Below, one piece after another: positions 51,362 through 60,236 of a stretch of 64,000 bases of DNA. The stretch lies in the NCBI RefSeq assembly GCF_900016645.1, contig NZ_CDGJ01000082.1. One strand, 5' to 3'. The notes under the pieces are model-generated. The model made no database searches and had not been told where the DNA came from. It saw only the letters and a list, made by a program, of their open reading frames with translations. The position numbers were made by a program, and so were the translations under genes. How positions within the stretch are numbered: the first letter of the stretch is position 1; each line of letters begins with the position of its first letter. Origin of the DNA: Acididesulfobacillus acetoxydans. Lineage in GTDB: Bacteria > Bacillota > Desulfitobacteriia > Desulfitobacteriales > Desulfitobacteriaceae.

Positions 51362-51949
51362 TCAAACAGCAGCCGCATAATCATACCCCAGGGCAAACGC
51401 TTTCCGGTTGATTTGCAAAAGCTTTTCCGGAATCCGGGCCTTAAGCGCATACTGCCAAGTTTCCTCCGGGAAGTCCAGAAAGCGGGCGCATATTCCCATG
51501 AGCACAACATTGGTTGCTTTGGCGTGGCCGGCTTCGGCCGCCAGCCGAAGTCCGTCCGCTTCCACCACCCGGCCGGCGCTCTCTCTCAGCCGCGCGATAA
51601 TGTTCCCCGGATAGACGGCCGCGCCAATCAGAACGGGCAGGGGAATAATTTTCTGGCTATTGACGACGAGAACCCCATCTTTCTTCAAGTGGTGTGCCCA
51701 GCGATAGGCCTCAAGCTGCTCAAAGGCTATGATCATATCCGCCTCACCCTGGTCGATGACCGGGGAGTAAATCTCCGTCCCCACGCGTACCTGGGTGACA
51801 ACTGAGCCGCCCCGTTGAGCCATCCCGTGGATCTCCGACATCTTGACCTCATACCCTTGAGCAAGGGCTGCCGTGGAAAGAATTTTGGATGCCAGAATGG
51901 TTCCCTGCCCGCCGACACCGACGAGCAGGATATTCTTGTCTTTTCCCAT
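51362..51949 (-). CDS. iorB: Indolepyruvate ferredoxin oxidoreductase, beta subunit (second copy)
   Basis: 195 residues. VGVGGQGTILASKIL, HGMAQRGGSVVTQVRVG and GEADMIIAFEQLEAYR, clearly homologous to the first iorB but divergent, so not a recent duplicate. ATG 51949 overlaps the IorA stop (TGATG) with GGGGGTG upstream. Confidence 0.92.
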   Translation of the reverse strand: MGKDKNILLVGVGGQGTILASKILSTAALAQGYEVKMSEIHGMAQRGGSVVTQVRVGTEIYSPVIDQGEADMIIAFEQLEAYRWAHHLKKDGVLVVNSQKIIPLPVLIGAAVYPGNIIARLRESAGRVVEADGLRLAAEAGHAKATNVVLMGICARFLDFPEETWQYALKARIPEKLLQINRKAFALGYDYAAAV

Positions 51950-53676
51950 CAATGCGCACCCCCTTTTCTCAAAGCATTAAATTTGCAAACGTTAACGCAA
52001 AGCCCACAGCCCGTACAAAGCGCAGTATCCACGTGAACCGACCTCTTCTCCTCATCCCAAGCCAGGGCCGGGCAGCCAAGCTTCAAGCACATCTTGCAGC
52101 CCGTGCAGTCGTGAACTTCCACCGGAGGATCGACTGTCTTGACAATGAGAGCACAGGGCCTGCGGAAAATGACGACGGAGGGCTCTTGGGCCGCTACCTC
52201 CGCCTTAATGACCTCTTTGGCCTGATCCAAATCGAAAGGATCCAGTACGGAGACACGTTGAATGCCCAAAGCCCGGGCTAAAGCGACAAAATCAATCTTG
52301 GGCGCGGGCTGACCCATGAGGGTTTTGCCGGTGGAGGGATTATCCTGGTGTCCGGTCATGGCCGTGATCGAGTTGTCCAGGATGAGAACGGTGGAATTTC
52401 CGCCATTGTAAACCACATCCATCAGACCGGTGATTCCGGAATGGAGGAAGGTTGAATCCCCAATCACCGAAACAACTTTCCCGGCCAGGTCCGGCTGGGC
52501 TTTTTCCATCCCCAGAGCCCCGGAGACGGAAGCTCCCATGCAGATGCAGGTATCCATCGCTTCCAAGGGCGCCATGGTGCCCAGCGTATAGCAACCGATA
52601 TCGCCGGAGACGACAAGTTTCAATTGCCTCAAGGTGTAAAAGAGACCGCGGTGGGGACAGCCGGGGCACATAACCGGCGGTCGGAGTGGAGCCTCAAAAG
52701 CTGCCGCCCGGGCAGGACTTTCACCCGTGATCTTCTCCTTTACCAGTTGGGCTGAGAATTCCCCATAAGGTGGGAAAAGCTCTTTGCCGGTACACTCAAT
52801 TCCCCAAGCCCGGATCTCTTTTTCCAGGTAGGGATCCAGTTCTTCCACAACATACAGTCTTTCGACTTGGGAAGCGAAGTTTTTGATCAACTGGGGTGGC
52901 AAGGGATAGGTGAACCCCAGTTTGAGAACAGAAACGTCAGGCAGGGCTTCCCTGATATACTGGTAGGAAATCCCGGATGTAATAACGCCGATTTTCCGGT
53001 CCCTCAGTTCCAGTCGGTTAACGGGAACGGTCTCCGCATACTCTGCCAGCCTCTGCAGGCGCTCTTCGAGAACCAAGCGACGGGCCTTGCCATGAGCCGG
53101 CAGCATGACATATTTGCGGGCATCTTTGACATAAGGCCTGAGCGGACGCTCTTCCTGGTCGTTGAGCTCAACCAGGCTCTGAGAGTGAGCGATTCGGGTA
53201 GTAATCCGTAACAGGACCGGAGTGTCAAAGCGTTCCGAGATCGTCAGGGCCAAACCGACCATGTCCTTGGCTTCCTGGGAATCGCACGGTTCCAGCATCG
53301 GGATCTTAGCAAAAGCGGCGTAATGACGGTTATCCTGCTCATTCTGCGAAGAATGCATGCCCGGGTCGTCGGCGGAGACGACCACAAGCCCGGAACGGAC
53401 CCCGGTATAGGCGGCAGTAAAGAAAGGATCGGCCGCAACGTTGAGCCCAACCATTTTCATGCTGACCAAAGCCCGGGCTCCGGCAATGGCGGCACCCAGT
53501 CCAACCTCGAGCGCCACTTTCTCATTGGGCGACCACTGACTGTAAACATTCGGATACTTGGCGAGGTTTTCCAGAATTTCCGTGCTCGGAGTACCCGGGT
53601 AAGCAGCGGCCAGGCGCACTCCGTACTCATAAGCACCTCTGGCAATAGCCTCATTGCCCGTCATTAATGTTTGCAT
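51949..53676 (-). CDS. iorA: Indolepyruvate ferredoxin oxidoreductase, alpha subunit (second copy)
   Basis: 575 residues. The same domain order as the first copy: AAYPGTPSTEIL, GDIGCYTLG, GDSTFLHSGITGLMDVVYN, and C-terminal clusters CTGCKMCLKLGC and CTGCGLCVNVC. The two probably prefer different aryl or branched 2-oxoacids. The thiolase-like gene lies just upstream in the same direction. Confidence 0.92.
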   Translation of the reverse strand: MQTLMTGNEAIARGAYEYGVRLAAAYPGTPSTEILENLAKYPNVYSQWSPNEKVALEVGLGAAIAGARALVSMKMVGLNVAADPFFTAAYTGVRSGLVVVSADDPGMHSSQNEQDNRHYAAFAKIPMLEPCDSQEAKDMVGLALTISERFDTPVLLRITTRIAHSQSLVELNDQEERPLRPYVKDARKYVMLPAHGKARRLVLEERLQRLAEYAETVPVNRLELRDRKIGVITSGISYQYIREALPDVSVLKLGFTYPLPPQLIKNFASQVERLYVVEELDPYLEKEIRAWGIECTGKELFPPYGEFSAQLVKEKITGESPARAAAFEAPLRPPVMCPGCPHRGLFYTLRQLKLVVSGDIGCYTLGTMAPLEAMDTCICMGASVSGALGMEKAQPDLAGKVVSVIGDSTFLHSGITGLMDVVYNGGNSTVLILDNSITAMTGHQDNPSTGKTLMGQPAPKIDFVALARALGIQRVSVLDPFDLDQAKEVIKAEVAAQEPSVVIFRRPCALIVKTVDPPVEVHDCTGCKMCLKLGCPALAWDEEKRSVHVDTALCTGCGLCVNVCKFNALRKGGAH

Positions 53677-53719
53677 GGGCTCATTCCCCCCACTTTATTG
53701 GTTCAATACGTTAATCTCC

Positions 53720-54913
53720 TTACGAGACTTTGACAACAAGAGCCGCACCCGTGTCGCCGGCTGCACACCCCGAGAACAAGCCATAACCGCCGCCCAGAGT
53801 CACCAGTTCCTCGACCATTTCAATGATTGAGCGGCCGGTAGTCGGACCTTGAGGATGCCCATAAACCAGTGAACAGCCGTAATTGTTCATGGTCATGACG
53901 TCAATACCCATTTCATGGGCCAAGTATAAATCATTCGCTGTAAAAGGATTATGCGTTTTAACGGCTTTAACGTCCTCAATGCCAATCCCGGCTTTTTGCA
54001 AAGCCATGCGGGCTGCCGGAACCATGGCCTCCGCCATATGCGCCTTAGCGGCGCGGGCATACCCATAAGAAAGGATTTGGATCTCAATATTCTTGTCGGC
54101 GCTCAGTTCTTGAGCCTTATCCCGCGTGCTGACAATGATCCCGCAGTTACCGTCCGCCGGATGAGTTTGAGCACCAAAGGAGTGAACCCCCCCAGGCATG
54201 ACCGGTTTGAGTCGAGTTAAGCCCTCCGGAGTTGTCGGTGTAACCCCTTCGTCTTCCTCGAGTATGGCTGTTTTCTTCTTATTGATTTTGTACTCGACGG
54301 GGAACATATAACGTTTTTGAAACGCCCGCTCATCAGCCAGAGCATCCAGATACTGTTCGTAGCGCCTGAAAGTCACCCGGTCAATATCTTCTTTGCTGAT
54401 CCAACCCGCTTTTTTTACCACGTTTTCCGCCGTCTCAATCATGGCGACCCCGCCCCAGGGATCTGAAGCAAAATTGTCCATCAGCCAGCTTTCGGAAATC
54501 AGTTCACCCCCGGGACCCATGGGGTTGGGCCAGACCGTGAAGGGGCCGTTGGAACAACGATCGGTCATCAAGCAGAATGAGGTTTCGTAAAGACCTGTCT
54601 CGATACCGGCGGCCGCCTGGTTCACAACCGTGGTCGAGGTGGAGCAAGCCTGGGCAATGTGACAACCCGGAATATTGGGAGCACCCATTAAAGCTGCAGC
54701 CCATGGAGCATCGTAAAAAGTGTGCAGTTGGCCAATCGTTTTGCCGAAAACGAGGTAATCGAATATTCCGGGGTCAATCTTTTTGCCGGCCAGCCACTTC
54801 TTGGCGGTCGAAGCCGCCAGTTCAACCGCATGTTCGTTTTGCAGACTTCCTTGCCAGCGGGCAAAAGGTGTGCTGTAATAACCGCCATAGGGAATATAGG
54901 CTTTGGCATACAT
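53720..54913 (-). CDS. Thiolase family protein
   Basis: 397 residues. Active Cys in HIAQACSTSTTV, GHPQGPTTGRSII (His) and SGCAAGDTGAALVV (second Cys), so the three thiolase residues are present. It could cleave 3-oxoacyl-CoA or condense acyl-CoAs. ATG 54913 after AGGGAGG. Upstream of the second iorAB. Confidence 0.88.
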   Translation of the reverse strand: MYAKAYIPYGGYYSTPFARWQGSLQNEHAVELAASTAKKWLAGKKIDPGIFDYLVFGKTIGQLHTFYDAPWAAALMGAPNIPGCHIAQACSTSTTVVNQAAAGIETGLYETSFCLMTDRCSNGPFTVWPNPMGPGGELISESWLMDNFASDPWGGVAMIETAENVVKKAGWISKEDIDRVTFRRYEQYLDALADERAFQKRYMFPVEYKINKKKTAILEEDEGVTPTTPEGLTRLKPVMPGGVHSFGAQTHPADGNCGIIVSTRDKAQELSADKNIEIQILSYGYARAAKAHMAEAMVPAARMALQKAGIGIEDVKAVKTHNPFTANDLYLAHEMGIDVMTMNNYGCSLVYGHPQGPTTGRSIIEMVEELVTLGGGYGLFSGCAAGDTGAALVVKVS

Positions 54914-54919
54914 GTGAAA

Positions 54920-55050
54920 ACCTCCCTAATTTAGAAGTCAGAAGTGGAGACTTAGAACTGGAACCGGGAGTTAGAAGTGGCAGTTAGAAGTGAAAGTTAT
55001 AAGAAGCCGGAGTCAGAGGTTGGAGCTAGAAGTCAGAGTGGACACCCAGG
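54920..55050. repeat. Degenerate heptamer array, purine-rich on plus strand
   Basis: Variants of GAAGTCA/GAAGTGG/GAACTGG run head to tail with a 7-nt period between the thiolase and acyl-CoA dehydrogenase genes. Same repeat family as at 57030 and 63770, in opposite orientation. Confidence 0.8.
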
Positions 55051-55101
55051 CCGACCGGGCGGCACCGACAGAACCCGAGATCCCCACCATTCTATATCAC
55101 C

Positions 55102-56871
55102 CTATGTCACCACATAATGGCCCGCCGCGGAAATGGATTCCGCGACCGTCCGCCGCAAAGCTACCGTGTTGATAGGCTCATAGCGGCAGAGCGCGTTAAT
55201 CTCTGCCAGCCGCTGCTCCAAATCCCGACCCTCTGTCAGCGCCGCCAAGGCCTCAGCCGCCGTTAATTTTAAGCTGCCTATACGTCCATAGATATAGCCT
55301 TCGGCCAACATTCGTTTGAGGCGCGCCCCCTCTTGACCCTCTCGCGCCCGGGCTTTCTCAGCCCGTAACCAGGCGCTTTCCATAGCTAAGGCCCCGATCG
55401 CCAGATCGGCCAGCCGGCCCAGAATCTCTTGCTGTTTTAAGAGACCGTCTCCAAGGATCTTGATCCCGCTGCCCAGTGTGAAGAGAAAGAGGTCTTTGAC
55501 CGCCTGCACCAAATCGGCCGCTCCGTTTCTCGGCGGGACAGCGCTGGCCAATTCCAATTGCCTCTCCACCCTCTCCAGTCCCTCCTGTAAGGCCAGATCC
55601 CCTTTCTTGGCCCGGCGGATCAAAGTTGTGGGAATTAGGATCCGATTTATTTCATTGGTTCCTTCAAATATGCGGTAGATACGGGCATCGCGATAGAGCC
55701 TCTCAACCGGATATTCAGAGATAAAGCCATACCCGCCGTGAATCTGAACCGCCTCGTCGACCACATAACCCAGCATTTCCGTGGCCATCACCTTGTTAAG
55801 CGAACATTCCACGGCATATTCCTCACTGGCTTTAGCAACGATCGGTCCGCTCCCGCCCTGAACCCCGGTCACATTTAAATTCCGCAGCATCTCGTCAAAA
55901 AGGCCGCCTGTACGGTAAACCATACTTTCTGCGGCGAAAATAGCGATTGCCATCTCCGCCAGTTTCTCTTGGATCAGGCCGAATCCGGCGAGCGGAGTTC
56001 CAAACTGCTGACGGACATTTGCATACCCGGCCGCCAGTTCCAGAGCAAATTTGGCGCCACCCAAAGCGTTGGCCGCCAGCTTATAACGCCCCAGATTCAA
56101 AATGTTGAAAGCAACCACATGACCCCGGCCCGCTTGGAACAGGAGATTTTCCACCGGAACTTCAACATCTTCCAGAATGAGTGTGCGGGTGGAGGAGCCT
56201 TTGATCCCCATTTTTTTCTCCTCGGTTCCGGTGGAGAGCCCCGGCGCGTTACGCCCGACGATGAAGGCGCTGAATTGCTCCCCGTTCACTTTGGCATAGA
56301 TGATGAAAATATCCGCCGGCCCGGCATTGGTGATAAACTGTTTGGTGCCGTTCAAAATATAGCTCTTCCCGTCCGGGCTGAGAATGGCCTTGGTTTTCGC
56401 CGCCAGGGCATCTGAACCTGAGCCGGGCTCAGTTAGGGCGTAAGCCCCAATCTTCAGGCCGCTGACCATCTCGGGCAGATATTTACGTTTTTGCTCGGGA
56501 GTTCCAAACAAGACGATGGGCAGACTCCCGATCCCCGTTTGTCCGCCATGGGTCATGGCAAACGAGCCGGCCCGGCCCATACCCTCGGCGATGACAGTCG
56601 AACTGATTTTGTCCAGTTCAAAACCGCCGTACTCTTCCGGAATATCCGCCCCCAGAAGTCCCAATTCGCCCGCGGCCAACAGGAGTTGACGGAGCAACCC
56701 CTCCTTCTGTGCTTCCAGATCTTCCATCTTGCTTAACACGTTATCTGTCACAAACCCGCTCACCATCTTCAGAATCATGCGATGCTCTTCCGTGAAATCT
56801 TCCGGTGTGAAAACTTCTTCCGGATTCGTTTGACTGAGAAGAAAACTCCCACCCTTTGCGAATGTCCCCAT
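55102..56871 (-). CDS. Acyl-CoA dehydrogenase, long form
   Basis: 589 residues. The usual acyl-CoA dehydrogenase core (GADIPEEYGGFELDK, ALTEPGSGSDALAAKT, EMLGYVVDEAVQIHGGYGFISEYPVERLYRDARI, FEGTNEINRI) plus a helical C-terminal extension of about 170 residues, as in the FadE/AcdA-like group. It oxidises an acyl-CoA with electrons to ETF, which is not encoded here. ATG 56871 lies 8 nt after GGGAGG; the GTG at 56880 lies too close to it. Confidence 0.92.
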   Translation of the reverse strand: MGTFAKGGSFLLSQTNPEEVFTPEDFTEEHRMILKMVSGFVTDNVLSKMEDLEAQKEGLLRQLLLAAGELGLLGADIPEEYGGFELDKISSTVIAEGMGRAGSFAMTHGGQTGIGSLPIVLFGTPEQKRKYLPEMVSGLKIGAYALTEPGSGSDALAAKTKAILSPDGKSYILNGTKQFITNAGPADIFIIYAKVNGEQFSAFIVGRNAPGLSTGTEEKKMGIKGSSTRTLILEDVEVPVENLLFQAGRGHVVAFNILNLGRYKLAANALGGAKFALELAAGYANVRQQFGTPLAGFGLIQEKLAEMAIAIFAAESMVYRTGGLFDEMLRNLNVTGVQGGSGPIVAKASEEYAVECSLNKVMATEMLGYVVDEAVQIHGGYGFISEYPVERLYRDARIYRIFEGTNEINRILIPTTLIRRAKKGDLALQEGLERVERQLELASAVPPRNGAADLVQAVKDLFLFTLGSGIKILGDGLLKQQEILGRLADLAIGALAMESAWLRAEKARAREGQEGARLKRMLAEGYIYGRIGSLKLTAAEALAALTEGRDLEQRLAEINALCRYEPINTVALRRTVAESISAAGHYVVT

Positions 56872-57019
56872 TCCTTTCACCTCCCGCCGTCACTTCCGCA
56901 ATTCCTGACCCCCGCCCCATACTCGTTTCGGCAGGCTCTAACGACTGCTCTCATAGGCAAGCTGTCAGCAGGCGTTAGCCCCCGGTGGAGATCCAAATGC
57001 ACCCGGCGGCGTGTGCGTA

Positions 57020-57315
57020 ACGCCGCCGACGCGCCTCGTGCTTCCGTCCCCTGGTCTCTGCCTCGCACTTCCGTCCTCCGGCTTCTGACCTCCGGCTTCC
57101 GCCTCGCGCTTCCGTCCTCCGGTTTTCACCCCGTGCTTTCGTCCTCTGGTCTCTGCCTTGCACTTCCGTCCTCCGGCTTCTGATCTCCGGCACGCTTCCG
57201 ACCTCTGGCTTCCGCCTCGCGCTTCCGTCCTCCGGTCTTCACCCCGTGCTTTCGTCCTCTGGTCTCTGCCTTGCACTTCCCGTCCTCCGGCTTCTGATCT
57301 CCGGCCTTTGGTATG
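57020..57315. repeat. Degenerate heptamer array
   Basis: On the plus strand, CTTCCGT, CCTCCGG, CTTCTGA, CCTCCGG and similar 7-nt words repeat for about 290 bp. Larger blocks recur (for example CTTCCGTCCTCCGG many times, CGTGCTTTCGTCCTCTGG twice). It fills most of the gap between the dehydrogenase and hydratase genes. Confidence 0.9.
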
Positions 57316-57325
57316 CCTCCGGCCC

Positions 57326-58105
57326 CTACGTATCCTTAAAGCTTGGCTTTCTTTTTTCCAGGAAAGCGGCCAAACCTTCCCTGCGATCTTCACTGGCAAA
57401 CGCGGTGACAAAGTTCTGGATTTCCAAGATCAGGGCTGAATGCAGATCCAGATTGATCCCGGTGTTGAGAGCCTCCTTAGCCATTCTCAGAGCCACCGCC
57501 GGCTTGGCCGCAAGTTTGCGGGCCAGCTTCTGCGCTTGCGCCATTAGTTCTGCCGCCGGGACCACCTGATGCACCAACCCGATCTTCTTCGCCGCTTCTG
57601 CCTCGATGATTTCTCCCAGAAAGACCAACTCCTTGGCCTTGGCCAGCCCCACCAGGCGGGCCAGGCGTTGCGTCCCGCCCGCTCCCGGGATAATCCCCAG
57701 GTTAATCTCGGGCTGACCCAGCTTGGCCGTCTCGGCAGCCAGGCGGAAATCGCAGGCTAAGGCCAGTTCCGCGCCGGCACCGAGTGCCAAACCATTGACG
57801 GCCGCAATCACCGGCTTGCCCAGTTTTTCAATCTGTTCATAGGCTTCACGGGTAAGGTGACAAAAAGCATAGGCCTCCACAGGTGTGAGCTGCACCATTT
57901 CCGCAATATCCGCCCCTGCGGCAAAAGCCTTTTCTCCGGCTCCGGTGATGATGACCGCTTTGATCCCGGGGGTTCTTTCCACTTCCCCCAGAACCCGGCT
58001 TAGTTCCCGCAAAATCCCGCTGTGGAGAGGATTCATAGGCGGGCGATTCAACGTTAACGTGGTAACTCCGTCATCTTGGCTCACCTGAATGAATTCATAA
58101 GACAC
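57326..58105 (-). CDS. Enoyl-CoA hydratase
   Basis: 259 residues of the crotonase family, with ALGAGAELALACDFRLAAE and KLGQPEINLGIIPGAGGTQRL; both catalytic Glu are in place, so it should hydrate ordinary 2-enoyl-CoA. The start is GTG 58105 with GGGGGAAAAAA upstream. An aromatic-ring dienoyl-CoA hydratase is less likely. Confidence 0.93.
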   Translation of the reverse strand: MSYEFIQVSQDDGVTTLTLNRPPMNPLHSGILRELSRVLGEVERTPGIKAVIITGAGEKAFAAGADIAEMVQLTPVEAYAFCHLTREAYEQIEKLGKPVIAAVNGLALGAGAELALACDFRLAAETAKLGQPEINLGIIPGAGGTQRLARLVGLAKAKELVFLGEIIEAEAAKKIGLVHQVVPAAELMAQAQKLARKLAAKPAVALRMAKEALNTGINLDLHSALILEIQNFVTAFASEDRREGLAAFLEKRKPSFKDT

Positions 58106-58175
58106 AGTTTTTTCCCCCTATACGCTTGCTCGTATGCTTGCCTGCGCACCTGAATGCTCGAAACGGTACTCAATC

Positions 58176-59033
58176 CTACGGACTAAGTCCAAGAATCTTG
58201 GCGGCATTCCCACCCAGTATTTTTTCTGCCCCGCCCGGCGGCAGATTGAAGTTCGCAATGGCCTCCATGTTGCGCCCAATCCAGGGGGCCCCGGGCCAAT
58301 CGCTGCCGAAAATAATTTTGTCCGTGTTGCGATCAAATTCCGGGAAATAGTCAAAGAGTTTTCCCGGCGGCAAGCCGGAAATTTCCATATATACATGGGG
58401 ATGAAGCCTGGAAAGGAAGAAAGCCCGGTCATACCAGAACCCCCGACCGGAATGCGCCATGACCAGATTAAGGTTGGGGAAATCAACCGCCACATCATCC
58501 AAATGAAGCGGGTCTCCGTATTTGAGCCTGGAACCGCGGAAAATGGAAGAGCCCGTATGAATCAGGACCGGAACTCCCAGATCCTCCGCCACCCGGTAAA
58601 GCGGATAGATGCGCGGATCATTAAGATAATAGTGTTGGTAGGTCGGATAGAGTTTGAGGCCGCGAAACCCCTCGTTCTCGACCAGACGCTGCAATTCTTC
58701 ACCCGGCCTGGTGAAGATGTGGGGATTCACATCGCAAAAGGAAATCAGGCGGGGACGGCCCCGGCAGAAATCCCGTACCTGTTCATTCGTACAAACCCCG
58801 GTTGTAATATGACTTAACTCAGCGAGGACACAGGCATAATCCACACCTTCGCCGGTCAGAAATTCCTCGAAAGCTCCCGGATCCCGGTAGCGCCGGATGT
58901 ATTCCTCATACCCCTCCGGGTGCGCCTTTTTCATCCATTCCGTAACCCACGGGTGGTGGAACGTATAAACACCGAGATGGACATGGAAATCAATGCGCAG
59001 AGGCCGAGGCGGTCCTTCCGTGACTCGCGGCAT
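58176..59033 (-). CDS. ACMSD-like amidohydrolase
   Basis: 285 residues. A TIM-barrel metal-dependent hydrolase: IDFHVHLG, LKLYPTYQHYY, VLIHTGSSIF, MAHSGRGFWYD and FGSDWPGAPWIG. COG2159-type enzymes decarboxylate or hydrolyse aromatic or cyclic acids. ATG 59033 lies 9 nt after AAGGAG; the frame to 59174 is a shadow. Downstream of the alcohol dehydrogenase gene. Confidence 0.85.
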   Translation of the reverse strand: MPRVTEGPPRPLRIDFHVHLGVYTFHHPWVTEWMKKAHPEGYEEYIRRYRDPGAFEEFLTGEGVDYACVLAELSHITTGVCTNEQVRDFCRGRPRLISFCDVNPHIFTRPGEELQRLVENEGFRGLKLYPTYQHYYLNDPRIYPLYRVAEDLGVPVLIHTGSSIFRGSRLKYGDPLHLDDVAVDFPNLNLVMAHSGRGFWYDRAFFLSRLHPHVYMEISGLPPGKLFDYFPEFDRNTDKIIFGSDWPGAPWIGRNMEAIANFNLPPGGAEKILGGNAAKILGLSP

Positions 59034-59213
59034 CTTCCTCATCTCCTTTTTCCTTGAACCCTCGCCCGCTGCCTGCCGGACGGTTCTCAGGAACCATGGC
59101 AGCGCAACCCGCCCCACCCGCTTATTGGATCCCGCAGTTCCAAGTTGTAAAGAACAATGACTGAACGGAAACACGGAAACGGCTGAGCGGATGAGAAAGA
59201 AAGGACAAAAGTT

Positions 59214-60236
59214 CTAAGGAACAACGACTGAACGGAAACCCTGGCCGGAACGCACGAAATCCAGCCCCTCATTGATCTGATCGAGGGAGAACCGTCTGGA
59301 AACCATCGTCTCGACTTGAAGTTTTCCCGTACGCACCAACTCGATGACCTTGGGATACTCTGTCAGGGGACAACCTAAAGAACCGATGACCTCCATCTCC
59401 CGGTACATCACTCGGCTGGCATTCAAAGTCATCGTGTGCTCCGTATAGCCGACGATCACGAGACGTCCCCCGTTGCGGACAGAGCTGAAGGCGCTCTCCA
59501 TCGTCTTGGGATTACCGATACACTCAAAAGCAATCTCTGCCCCTCCGCCCGTGAGTTTACGAATCGCTTTGGCCACGTCCGGAACCTCTCCGGCATTAAC
59601 AGTGGCCACGGCTCCCAATTCTTTAGCCTTATTCAATTTGACCTCCATCATGTCCACCGCGATCACCGAAGCTCCGGCGGCATTGGCCACCTGCACCAAG
59701 TTCAGGCCTACGCCGCCGCACCCGTAGACAATGACCGTGTCGCCCGGTTTGACTTTCCCTCTGTTCTTGACAGCGTGGAAGGGAGTCGTGATGGCGTCGG
59801 CGATGATGGCTCCCTCAATGAGAGGAATCTCTGCCGGAAGGTGAAAAACGTTACTGGCCTCGGCTTTAATGTACTCCGCGTACCCTCCGTCCACATCATT
59901 GCCGAGCATCACCATATGCCTGCAGATGTTGCCCCGGCCCGCCCGGCAGTTGTCGCAAACACCGCAAGCCATGACCGCGGGCAGGAGCACCCTGTCACCC
60001 ACCTGAAATTGGCTCACACCGGCCGCGACTTCAGCCACGGTACCGGAAACCTCATGACCCAAAATGAGGGGCGGCTTTTTGAAAGTGGGAACGCCGTGGT
60101 CAAGATAGTGCAGGTCCGTGTGACACAGACCGCAGGCCGCGACTTTAACCAGGATTTCCCCGGCTCCGATTTGTGGCTTTGGAACTTCTTCGACCTTGAG
60201 CGGTTGATTAGCTCCGTAAAATACCGCAGCTCTCAT
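59214..60236 (-). CDS. Zinc-dependent alcohol dehydrogenase
   Basis: 340 residues. Catalytic zinc site CGLCHTD and GHEVSG, structural zinc site CGVCDNCRAGRGNIC, Rossmann motif YGCGGVGLNLVQVA. Members of this family include 6-hydroxycyclohex-1-ene-1-carbonyl-CoA dehydrogenase of benzoyl-CoA degradation, which fits the neighbourhood, but simple alcohols cannot be excluded. ATGA overlap with the upstream gene. Confidence 0.88.
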   Translation of the reverse strand: MRAAVFYGANQPLKVEEVPKPQIGAGEILVKVAACGLCHTDLHYLDHGVPTFKKPPLILGHEVSGTVAEVAAGVSQFQVGDRVLLPAVMACGVCDNCRAGRGNICRHMVMLGNDVDGGYAEYIKAEASNVFHLPAEIPLIEGAIIADAITTPFHAVKNRGKVKPGDTVIVYGCGGVGLNLVQVANAAGASVIAVDMMEVKLNKAKELGAVATVNAGEVPDVAKAIRKLTGGGAEIAFECIGNPKTMESAFSSVRNGGRLVIVGYTEHTMTLNASRVMYREMEVIGSLGCPLTEYPKVIELVRTGKLQVETMVSRRFSLDQINEGLDFVRSGQGFRSVVVP

